From Chloroflexota bacterium (GTDB taxonomy: Bacteria; Chloroflexota; Dehalococcoidia; SZUA-161), in the NCBI GenBank assembly GCA_016865955.1, contig VGNW01000050.1:1-12638 (forward strand): a stretch of DNA of 12,638 nucleotides. The letters run 5' to 3'. The translations under genes were made by a program, and so were the position numbers. Under the pieces are notes generated by a model. It saw only the letters and a list, made by a program, of their open reading frames with translations. It ran no database searches and had not been told where the DNA came from. Below, piece by piece: positions 6,652-12,638 of this stretch. The stretch's first letter is position 1, and each line of letters opens with the position of its first letter.

Positions 6652-7308
6652 TTGTTAAAGGCTGACCTCCATGTGCATACCAGGTATTCCCCAGATTCTA
6701 TATCCTCCCCCCAACAGATTGTGCAGCGCTGTATCGCTACCGGCATCAACTGCCTAGCGATAACAGACCATAACTCCATCGCCGGTGCGCTGGAGACTAA
6801 GCGAATCGCGCCCTTCAAAGTAATAGTGGGCGAGGAGATACTGACGAGTCAGGGCGAAATCATCGGCTACTTTCTCAGCGAGGAGATACCGCCTCATCTG
6901 ACTCCCGAAGAGACCGTGAAGCGCATCAAAGCCCAGGGCGGGCTGGTCTGCGTACCCCATCCCTGCGACAGCCTGAGGCCCCAGTCCAGGCTGCAACACC
7001 GTGCCCTGGAGAGAATCATGCCGCAGGTCGATACGCTCGAGGTGTTCAACTCGCGCACGCTCCTGCTTCGCGATGCCAGGCATGCCCGCCAGCTTGCCGC
7101 AAAACACGGACTCCCCGGCACCGCAGGCAGCGATGCCCATGTAGTGCAGGAGGTCGGCAGGTCATATATCGAGCTTCCCGAATTCAACGACGCCGAGCAG
7201 TTCCGCAAGGCGCTGGCTCAGGGTCGAATCACAGGCAACCGGACCAGCGTTGTGATACACTTCTATAATATAAGGAACAGGCTGTTCAAGCTGCTGAAAA
7301 GGGGCTAA
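6652..7308 (+). CDS. PHP-domain metal-dependent phosphoesterase
   Basis: A 218-residue protein of the stand-alone PHP family (histidinol phosphatase/polymerase fold, related to TrpH/YciV). Predicted metal ligands are all present: His7 and His9 (DLHVHTRYS), Asp39 and His40 (ITDHN), Glu61/Glu62 (GEEI), His103 (VPHPCD), and Asp161 with His163 (GSDAH). The C-terminal third resembles the PHP-associated domain and ends in a basic stretch (NRLFKLLKRG). Known relatives hydrolyse nucleotides or short RNA from the 5' end, but the substrate here cannot be read from sequence. The TTG start is supported by AAGGTGA (6639-6645) and gives the expected LKADLHVHT beginning. It lies 13 nt after efp and 4 nt before the formyltransferase gene. 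Confidence 0.88.
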   Translation: MLKADLHVHTRYSPDSISSPQQIVQRCIATGINCLAITDHNSIAGALETKRIAPFKVIVGEEILTSQGEIIGYFLSEEIPPHLTPEETVKRIKAQGGLVCVPHPCDSLRPQSRLQHRALERIMPQVDTLEVFNSRTLLLRDARHARQLAAKHGLPGTAGSDAHVVQEVGRSYIELPEFNDAEQFRKALAQGRITGNRTSVVIHFYNIRNRLFKLLKRG

Positions 7309-7312
7309 TGGC

Positions 7313-8113
7313 ATGTATCGACTCGGCTGGTTCTCCACAGGTCGGGGAGGCGGGTCGCGAGGCCTGCTGACCAGGATGCACCAAGAGATCGATGCTGGCA
7401 ATGTCAGAGCCAAAATAGCCTTCGTATTCTGCAGCCGCGAGCCGGGGGATGCCGAGGGGAGCGATCAGTTCATCAAGCTGGTCCAGTCCTATAACCTTCC
7501 CCTGGTCTGCTTCTCCTCCAAGAGGTTTACTACGAGCAGAGGGGAATATCTGTCGCTGCCCTGGCGGCTGGAGTACGACCGAGAGGTAATGCAGCGACTT
7601 GAGGGTTTCAAGGTTGACCTCTGTGTGCTCGCCGGCTACATGCTCATCGTCGGCCCCGAGATGTGCCAGCACTACAAGATGATTAACCTCCACCCTGCCC
7701 TGCCGGGCGGACCTACCGGCACCTGGAAAGAGGTTATCTGGGAGCTGGTTGAAACGAAGGCAACCGAGACCGGGGCGATGATGCACCTGGTGACGCCCGA
7801 ACTGGACAAAGGACCGCCGGTGACCTACTGTAAATTCCCCATCAGAGGACAGCTTTTCGACAGGCACTGGGAGGAGATAAAGGGGCTGACCTTAGAGAAG
7901 ATAAAAGCGCAGCAGGGTGAAGAGAACCCGCTGTTCAAGCTGATACGTCAGGAAGGTGTGAAAAGGGAATTGCCGCTCGTGGTAACCACGGTCAAAGCCT
8001 TCGCCGAAGGAAAGGTCCGCGTAGAGAAGGGCAAGGTAGTGGACAGCAGCGGCAAACCTATCAAAGCTTACTCGCTAACCAGAGAAATCAACAGAATAGT
8101 TGAAGCCCCATAG
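7313..8113 (+). CDS. PurN-like formyltransferase
   Basis: A 266-residue protein of the formyl_trans_N fold, which uses 10-formyltetrahydrofolate. The N-terminus (WFSTGRGGGSRGLL) resembles the phosphate/substrate loop of PurN. VLAGYMLIVGPEM precedes the catalytic trio Asn125, His127 (INLHPALP) and Asp165 (ELDKGP), with nearly the PurN spacing (N106, H108, D144 in E. coli). It differs from typical PurN: it is about 60 residues longer, has GGPTGTWKEV in place of the usual PG...H stretch, and ends in an extra 50-60 residue tail. It could be a true phosphoribosylglycinamide formyltransferase or a relative with another acceptor, and no purine genes are nearby. AAAGGGG (7298-7304) supports the ATG. 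It is last in the run, and the junction with clpP is convergent. Confidence 0.82.
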   Translation: MYRLGWFSTGRGGGSRGLLTRMHQEIDAGNVRAKIAFVFCSREPGDAEGSDQFIKLVQSYNLPLVCFSSKRFTTSRGEYLSLPWRLEYDREVMQRLEGFKVDLCVLAGYMLIVGPEMCQHYKMINLHPALPGGPTGTWKEVIWELVETKATETGAMMHLVTPELDKGPPVTYCKFPIRGQLFDRHWEEIKGLTLEKIKAQQGEENPLFKLIRQEGVKRELPLVVTTVKAFAEGKVRVEKGKVVDSSGKPIKAYSLTREINRIVEAP

Positions 8114-8118
8114 TAAAA

Positions 8119-8149
8119 ATGTAGGGGCACAGCGCGCTGTGCCCCTACA
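8119..8149. repeat. Palindromic repeat, copy 2, at a convergent junction
   Basis: Positions 8120-8149 are a perfect 30-bp palindrome with half-site TGTAGGGGCACAGCG. Positions 8119-8148 are identical to 313-342. It lies 6 nt after the formyltransferase stop and 26 nt before the clpP stop, where a very stable hairpin could block transcription from both sides. Neither strand has a real T-tract, so it is not a canonical intrinsic terminator. Confidence 0.85.
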
Positions 8150-8174
8150 AATCAGAAATCCAAAAATCGCTTAG

Positions 8175-8798
8175 TTATTTGCCCTTTGCCTTCGCCTTCT
8201 CCTTTGCCCCGGTAAGTATCTCGTCGACTATGCCGTACTCCAGCGCAGACTGAGCGTTCATGAAGAAGTCACGGTCGGTATCATGGGCAATCTTCTCCAG
8301 AGTCTGACCGGTGTGCTTGACCAGTATGGAGCGGATTACGTCCTGCTCCCTTAATATCTCTTTGGCGGCGATAGCTATGTCCGATGCCGGGCCTCTGGCG
8401 CCGCCTATCGCCTGATGCATGTGTATGGTGGAGTTGGGCAGGGCATAGCGCTTGCCCCTGGCGCCGGCAGCGAGCAGCACTGTGCCGAAGCTGGCAGCCA
8501 GCCCCACGCAGATAGTGGAGACATCGGCGCGGATGAGCTGCATGGTATCGTAGATAGCCAGACCGGCGTTAATCTCGCCGCCGGGGCTGTGGATATAAAG
8601 CTGGATGTCCTTGTCCGGGTCCTCACGCTCCAGATAGAGAAGCTGGGCGATTATCAGGTTGGCTATCTGGTCGTTGATGGGCGAGCCCAGAAAGATGATG
8701 CGCTCTTTGAGCAGCAGCGAGTATATATCGAAGGCACGCTCGCCGCGCGCACTGCTTTCGATTACGAAAGGTATTACGTTACCGGGTTGTTGCTCCAT
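8175..8798 (-). CDS. clpP: ATP-dependent Clp protease proteolytic subunit
   Basis: ClpP forms a double-heptamer serine protease chamber fed by Clp ATPases. The 207-residue product holds the triad Ser103 (GLAASFG), His128 (IHMHQ) and Asp177 (DTDRDFF); the His-Asp distance equals that of E. coli. The residue after the nucleophile is Phe where many ClpPs have Met. The short N-terminal region has the IPFVIE.S.RGER.FDI pattern of mature ClpP. The ATG at 8798 has GGAAGGGGG upstream and overlaps the end of tig by 20 bp, indicating co-transcription and probably coupled translation. The usual next gene clpX is absent; a convergent gene follows. Confidence 0.97.
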   Translation of the reverse strand: MEQQPGNVIPFVIESSARGERAFDIYSLLLKERIIFLGSPINDQIANLIIAQLLYLEREDPDKDIQLYIHSPGGEINAGLAIYDTMQLIRADVSTICVGLAASFGTVLLAAGARGKRYALPNSTIHMHQAIGGARGPASDIAIAAKEILREQDVIRSILVKHTGQTLEKIAHDTDRDFFMNAQSALEYGIVDEILTGAKEKAKAKGK

Positions 8799-10107
8799 TT
8801 TCTTTTCCCCCTTCCTTTTCTCCCGATGATATAGATTCCTCCGCTACGGCAGTTATCTCGACCAGACGGTCGAGCGTTTTCTTTATATTCAGGTTTCGTT
8901 TCAGCGATTCGCGTCCCTGCGGTGAGGAGAACACCTGCCGCACCCGTTCATCCTTTGCCCTCTGGATTATCTGTTCGATTTCGGAGTCAACTTCAGCTTC
9001 GCTGACATCGACCTTCTCCACCTCGCGCAGCTTCTCTATGACCAGAGAGCGCCTGATTATGTCCTCAGCCGATGGCTTGAGCTCGTTGCGGAACTCCTCC
9101 TCGGTCTTTTTGATGTTCTTCAGGTACTCGTCGAGGCTCTCTTTCTTGTTGAGATATTGCTTGCGCTCCTCGATGAGATGGTCGATCTCATGCTGCACCA
9201 TAACCTCGGGGTATTCAAGCCGCGAGATAGCGACCAGGGCATCCACCGCCTTATCCTCGAGCTTGGACTTAGCCAGCCGCTCCTTCTCCGATTTTATCTC
9301 GGCGGCAACCATATCTTTTAACGCCTGCAGAGTCTCCGCACTCTTGCCGAGGCTTTTAGCGAACTCGTCGTCCAGATTGGGCAGATTCCTCTGCTTGATT
9401 TCGTTCACCGTCACCTTGAAATTGCATTCCTCGCCTGCAAGCTCCTTATGATGTTCTGCAGGCAACTTGATGGTGAACGTCCTCTGTTCGCCCTTTTTCG
9501 CACCTTGAAGATTCTCACCGAAGCCCGGGAAAGCCGGAGGCACATCGGGCGATAGCTGATACCACCCGCCTTTTTCATTAACGATGGCATTACCCTTTGC
9601 GATACCTTCCGCATCGATGTTCAGCAGGTCTTCGTATTTAGCCTCGCGCTCCACAGGCTCCCAGGTGGACTGCATATAGCGCAGCCTCTCCAGCGCCTCG
9701 CTAACCTCTTCATCCGTAACCGTCACCGTCTCAGGGACAAACTTGATTTCATGATAGTCGCCCAGCTCAACAGTAGGACGCACGGCTACCGTAGCCTTGA
9801 ACGAGAGAGGCTCGACCTGCAAAATTTCCACCTTAGGCTGAGCTATGGCATCGATTTTATGCTCATCAATGGCTTTATCGTAGGACTCCGCCATCAACTG
9901 ATTGGCAGCCTCTTCGACCAGCGCCTCCCTGCCCAGATAGCGTTCCAGCATGGGTCGCGGGGCTTTGCCCTTGCGGAAGCCGGGCACATTCGTTCTCGCT
10001 GCGAGGCGCCGGTACGCCTTATCCAGAGACTTCTCCATCTCTGTCTGGTCAGCTTCGATAGTCAGTACTACCTGACTTTTCTCTATTTTCTCTGTCGATA
10101 CTTTCAT
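8779..10107 (-). CDS. tig: Trigger factor (ribosome-associated chaperone)
   Basis: Trigger factor sits at the ribosome exit tunnel and shields nascent chains. The 442-residue product has the ribosome-binding domain with the signature GFRKGKAPR; Phe44-Arg45-Lys46 has the same numbering as E. coli. An FKBP-like PPIase domain covers about 155-250 and the helical C-terminal arm region about 260-425. The C-terminal tail (SSGEKEGGKENGATTR) is polar and lies partly in the clpP overlap. The ATG at 10107 is preceded by GGAGATAAG on the minus strand. The tig-clpP pairing is common and couples folding to quality-control proteolysis. See the separate entries for its upstream promoter and inverted repeat. 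Confidence 0.96.
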   Translation of the reverse strand: MKVSTEKIEKSQVVLTIEADQTEMEKSLDKAYRRLAARTNVPGFRKGKAPRPMLERYLGREALVEEAANQLMAESYDKAIDEHKIDAIAQPKVEILQVEPLSFKATVAVRPTVELGDYHEIKFVPETVTVTDEEVSEALERLRYMQSTWEPVEREAKYEDLLNIDAEGIAKGNAIVNEKGGWYQLSPDVPPAFPGFGENLQGAKKGEQRTFTIKLPAEHHKELAGEECNFKVTVNEIKQRNLPNLDDEFAKSLGKSAETLQALKDMVAAEIKSEKERLAKSKLEDKAVDALVAISRLEYPEVMVQHEIDHLIEERKQYLNKKESLDEYLKNIKKTEEEFRNELKPSAEDIIRRSLVIEKLREVEKVDVSEAEVDSEIEQIIQRAKDERVRQVFSSPQGRESLKRNLNIKKTLDRLVEITAVAEESISSGEKEGGKENGATTR

Positions 10108-10116
10108 CTTATCTCC

Positions 10117-10145
10117 ATTATACTACGGGCTAGCCTCAATGCGAA
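10117..10145 (-). promoter_or_regulatory. Candidate tig promoter
   Basis: On the minus strand, TTCGCA (10140-10145) and TATAAT (10117-10122) are 17 bp apart. The -10 is a perfect match and the -35 matches 4 of 6. The -10 ends only 9 nt before the tig ATG, so the transcript would have a leader of about 0-3 nt and lose most of the GGAGA site. Alternatively tig is read through from aspS and the match is chance. Confidence 0.4.
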
Positions 10146-10162
10146 AGTTCTCAGGCTAGCCC
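10127..10162. promoter_or_regulatory. 10-bp inverted repeat between aspS and tig
   Basis: GGGCTAGCCT (10127-10136) is exactly complementary to 10153-10162, with a 16-nt spacer. It brackets the candidate tig -35 box. No T-run follows on the minus strand, so an operator or an mRNA stem is more likely than a terminator for aspS. Confidence 0.5.
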
Positions 10163-10180
10163 AGCTTCGTTACGACCTCA

Positions 10181-11995
10181 TTAACTCTCGTCAACCTTCA
10201 GGTGCAATTCTTTAAGCTGCTGCGGTGAGACGGACGACGGCGAATCGAACATCAAATCGACGGCGTTCTGATTCTTGGGGAAGGCGATCACGTCCCGTAT
10301 ATTAGTCTCCCCGGTCAGCAGCATGATGAACCTGTCCACGCCCGGCGCTATGCCGCCGTGAGGTGGCGCCCCGCACTCCAGGGCTTCAAGGAAACCTCCG
10401 AATTTAGCTTCGGTCTCCTCTTTGCTGTAGCCCAGAATCCGGAAAACCCTCTCCTGCAACTCCCGGTTGTGAATCCTGATGGAGCCGCTGGATACTTCAC
10501 TGCCGTTGCATACGAAATCATAATGCCTCGCCCTTACCCTGCCCGGCTCGGTATCGAGCAGGGGGATATCCTCGGGATGCGGCGAGGTGAAGGGATGGTG
10601 CATCGAGTCCCAGCGCTTCTCTTCCTCGTTCCACTCGAACAGGGGGAAGTCCAGTATGAAAGCGAAAGCCAGCAGACTGGGGTCTGCCAGGTTCAGGCGA
10701 CGTCCCATCTCCAGACGCAACGAGTTCAACACTGAATCAGCTACCCTGGGCTTGTCGGCAACGATGAGCAAAAGGTCGCCAGCTTTGGCTTTCAATCGCC
10801 GGGCTATTTCGACAATCTGCTCCGCTTTCAAAAACTTGGCCACAACAGAACGAACCTTTTCGGGGGCTAATGCAGAAACAGGCTCACTTGGATTGCCCTC
10901 CAGAGCCATGGTAACGAGCCCCTTGGCTCCGCGGCTTCTAACAAAGTCGGTCAGCTCGCCGAGCTGGCTCCTGGTGTAGCCGGCGCAGCCGGGGACGGCG
11001 AATCCCTTTATCCTGCCGCCCTCGCTGAGCACAGTGCGGAAGACGCCAAACTCGGAGCCAACGAAGATATCCGAGAGGTCAGACATCTCCAGCCCGAACC
11101 TCAAATCGGGCTTGTCGCTGCCGTATTTTTCCATGACCTCATTCCAGGAAAGCCTGGGGAAGGGCTTGATGATTTTCAGGTGGGGCGTTATCGTCTCCAC
11201 CAGCGAGGTGAAAAGCTCCTCCATCAGATTGAGCACGTCCTCTTCATCGACAAAGCTCATCTCGAGGTCAAGCTGGGTGAACTCGGGCTGTCGGTCTGCC
11301 CTGAGGTCCTCATCGCGGAAGCAGCGCGCTATCTGGAAATATCTGTCGTAGCCGGCCACCATGAGCAACTGTTTCAACTGCTGAGGCGACTGGGGCAAAG
11401 CGTAGAACTTGCCGGGATAGATGCGGCTGGGCACCAGGTAGTCCCGCGCTCCCTCCGGCGTGCTCTTAATCATTACCGGCGTCTCGATTTCGAGGAACCC
11501 TTTGGCATCCAGGAAATCGCGCATGAATTTAACCACACGGTGACGTAAAATTAAGTTGCGCTGCATGCGCTCCCGCCTGAGATCGAGGTAGCGGTATTTC
11601 AAACGCAGCGACTCATCCACCTCCACCTCTTCATTTATGTAAAATGGAGGCGTCTTCGCCCTGTTGAGCAGCTCAGCCTCCTCAACAATAAGCTCAACCT
11701 CACCCGTCGCCAGCTTGGGGTTCTCCGTCCCCTTAGGACGTGGAGATATTTTGCCCTTCACGCGTACCACATACTCCACTCTAAGCTCGGTGGCGATAGA
11801 GTGCGCTTTGGAGGAAACGCCGGGGTTGAATACCGCCTGAACCATGCCCTCCCTGTCGCGCAGGTCGATGAAAATCAACCCGCCGTGGTCGCGGCGCCGG
11901 TTCACCCAGCCCGCGATAGTTACAATCTGACCGATATGCTCCCCGCGCAGCTCTCCGCAGTAGTGTGTTCTTAAAGCAGTCTTCGATTTAGCCAT
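10181..11995 (-). CDS. aspS: Aspartyl-tRNA synthetase, probably non-discriminating
   Basis: Charges tRNA-Asp with aspartate and, if non-discriminating, also mischarges tRNA-Asn for GatCAB. The 604-residue bacterial-type protein has the OB-fold anticodon domain (about 1-110). Class II motif 1 is near 160-180 (IETPVM...TPEGARDYLVPSR), motif 2 near 222-239 (CFRDEDLRADRQPEF), a GAD insertion follows at about 290-430, and motif 3 is near 547-557 (GIAPGVDRF). His37 in RRRDHGG and Gly89 in RPKGTENP match the pair found in the non-discriminating Pseudomonas enzyme, against Leu and Lys in E. coli. The ATG at 11995 gives MAKSKTALRTHYCGEL. An in-frame ATG at 12031 overlaps the promoter -35 box and adds 12 unlike residues. 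No ribosome site is present. Confidence 0.96.
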   Translation of the reverse strand: MAKSKTALRTHYCGELRGEHIGQIVTIAGWVNRRRDHGGLIFIDLRDREGMVQAVFNPGVSSKAHSIATELRVEYVVRVKGKISPRPKGTENPKLATGEVELIVEEAELLNRAKTPPFYINEEVEVDESLRLKYRYLDLRRERMQRNLILRHRVVKFMRDFLDAKGFLEIETPVMIKSTPEGARDYLVPSRIYPGKFYALPQSPQQLKQLLMVAGYDRYFQIARCFRDEDLRADRQPEFTQLDLEMSFVDEEDVLNLMEELFTSLVETITPHLKIIKPFPRLSWNEVMEKYGSDKPDLRFGLEMSDLSDIFVGSEFGVFRTVLSEGGRIKGFAVPGCAGYTRSQLGELTDFVRSRGAKGLVTMALEGNPSEPVSALAPEKVRSVVAKFLKAEQIVEIARRLKAKAGDLLLIVADKPRVADSVLNSLRLEMGRRLNLADPSLLAFAFILDFPLFEWNEEEKRWDSMHHPFTSPHPEDIPLLDTEPGRVRARHYDFVCNGSEVSSGSIRIHNRELQERVFRILGYSKEETEAKFGGFLEALECGAPPHGGIAPGVDRFIMLLTGETNIRDVIAFPKNQNAVDLMFDSPSSVSPQQLKELHLKVDES

Positions 11996-12002
11996 AGGGA
12001 AG

Positions 12003-12031
12003 ATTATATCGGAAAGCCACTGCACTTTCAA
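12003..12031 (-). promoter_or_regulatory. Strong aspS promoter, probably leaderless
   Basis: On the minus strand TTGAAA (12026-12031) and TATAAT (12003-12008) are spaced by 17 bp, 11 of 12 consensus bases. Only CTTCCCT (7 nt) separates the -10 from the ATG at 11995, so transcription should begin at or within a base or two of the start codon. There is no purine-rich ribosome site. Confidence 0.7.
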
Positions 12032-12184
12032 TTATTATAAATTCAAAGCGTTGCAAAACGTTTTTCAACCCCCTGTCTCCTTAATTCCCAAAGAAAATAG
12101 TTCCATTGCACTCTTCTATAGCTCGAAATTCAGGGGGGATATTTTGGTCTGCCCATGAGATAGTGTACCATTTTAGAAAGAAGC

Positions 12185-12213
12185 TTGACTTTTTTAATGC
12201 CTGCAATTATTGT
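12185..12213 (+). promoter_or_regulatory. Candidate promoter of the two-TM gene
   Basis: TTGACT (12185-12190) matches 5 of 6 -35 bases. TATTGT (12208-12213) at 17 bp is a modest -10, 4 of 6. It faces away from the aspS promoter in an AT-rich stretch (12032-12239) where I see no other clear element. Confidence 0.4.
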
Positions 12214-12224
12214 ATACGATAAGC

Positions 12225-12232
12225 AGAAGAGG
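12225..12232 (+). promoter_or_regulatory. Ribosome binding site deciding the 12240 start
   Basis: AGAAGAGG lies 7 nt before the ATG at 12240. The in-frame ATG at 12210 lies upstream of this site, within the candidate -10 region, and is rejected. Confidence 0.6.
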
Positions 12233-12239
12233 TAAAAGT

Positions 12240-12578
12240 ATGACAACGGGTAGTATGACAGAGGACCCCAGAGACACACTCTGGAACGATGCATTCTATA
12301 CTTACTACGATGCATACTTTGAAGAACTTCTGTCAGATACCCTAGTACAACGATGGACGAGAATCGATTTTATTGTGAAGATTCTTGTTGCCCTCACAGC
12401 TTCTGGTTCAGCTGTTGCTGGATGGACGTTATGGGAGAAACCTGAATTAAAAGTTGTTTGGGGCGCCATATCATTAATAGCTGCTATTGCCAGTATTTTC
12501 CACACCACCGCGCTGGTTGATAATTTTATAAAAGAACATACTAAGGAATCTCTGAATAAGTATAGATTTATGAGATAA
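12240..12578 (+). CDS. Unrecognised small protein with two membrane segments
   Basis: I do not recognise a family. The 112-residue product has an acidic, aromatic-rich N-terminal segment (LWNDAFYTYYDAYFEELL, 14-31). Two hydrophobic stretches fit membrane helices at about 44-64 and 72-93, joined by a short charged turn (WEKPELK). A short polar tail (KEHTKESLNKYRFMR) follows. Both ends would lie on the same side of the membrane. The layout weakly recalls two-TM effector proteins of the SLATT type, but it is shorter and I see no diagnostic motif. GC is about 41% by hand count, well below the neighbours (a sampled 60-bp line of dprA has 40 G/C), suggesting recent acquisition. An open frame follows 2 nt after its stop, so it probably belongs to an operon running past the window. 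Confidence 0.7.
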   Translation: MTTGSMTEDPRDTLWNDAFYTYYDAYFEELLSDTLVQRWTRIDFIVKILVALTASGSAVAGWTLWEKPELKVVWGAISLIAAIASIFHTTALVDNFIKEHTKESLNKYRFMR

Positions 12579-12580
12579 TA

Positions 12581-12638
12581 ATGGCAGATCAAAATCAAGG
12601 AGTTCTGCCGATGATACAGGGACCCACTTTCGCCAGCT
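12581..12638 (+). CDS. Start of an unrecognised gene, cut by the window edge
   Basis: An ATG 2 nt after the two-TM gene opens 19 codons without a stop to the window edge, beginning MADQNQGVLP. No clear ribosome site precedes it, which fits coupling to the gene before it. The fragment is too short to assign; a chance open frame is possible. Confidence 0.4.
   Translation, partial: MADQNQGVLPMIQGPTFAS

Noticed and set aside
8415..8834. 139-codon plus-strand frame opposite clpP
   Set aside because: It is a shadow of clpP and the tig end, both of which have complete catalytic or signature motifs.
12045..12065. Small hairpin followed by a T-run, possible terminator
   Set aside because: The stem is only 4 bp with a mismatch before the A/T pairs; too weak, and no plus-strand gene ends there.
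12130..12315. 61-codon minus-strand frame between aspS and the two-TM gene
   Set aside because: It overlaps the better-supported plus-strand gene and its promoter, has no ribosome site and no family resemblance.

Overview
The window is a compact, fairly GC-rich bacterial housekeeping segment. It looks like a Chloroflexota genome, most plausibly Dehalococcoidia. This is inferred from the gene set, the EF-P loop residues, the TTG/GTG starts and a non-discriminating-type AspRS; no single marker is decisive. Nearly every gene is a recognisable conserved family, and I found no complete novel system.

Positions 1-439 carry no gene. About 340 bp is a dense cluster of unrelated perfect or near-perfect palindromes (extragenic-repeat type). 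It is followed by a good promoter (TTGCCA, 18 bp, extended TG-n-TAAAAT) that puts the true dprA start at 440.

Positions 440-8113 hold eight plus-strand genes with gaps of 13 bp or less or with overlaps, so probably one transcription unit: dprA, topA, a Xer tyrosine recombinase, aroQ, pepP-type aminopeptidase, efp, a PHP-domain phosphoesterase and a PurN-like formyltransferase. It reads as two blocks familiar from Bacillus, dprA-topA-xerC (DNA uptake, topology, chromosome dimer resolution) and aroQ-papA-efp (shikimate step, proline-peptide turnover, polyproline translation), joined in one operon.

Positions 8114-8174 are the convergent junction. They contain a perfect palindrome that is a second copy of one in the upstream cluster.

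Positions 8175-11995 are on the minus strand. In transcription order these are aspS, then tig, which overlaps clpP by 20 bp. The aspS promoter (TTGAAA, 17 bp, TATAAT) ends 7 nt before the ATG, which predicts a leaderless mRNA. A similar arrangement, plus a 10-bp inverted repeat, precedes tig. No clpX follows clpP.

Positions 12240-12638 are plus strand and visibly different: about 41% GC by hand count. They hold a 112-residue protein with two membrane segments and, 2 nt after its stop, the start of another gene cut by the window edge. This is the only part that looks accessory and unrecognised.
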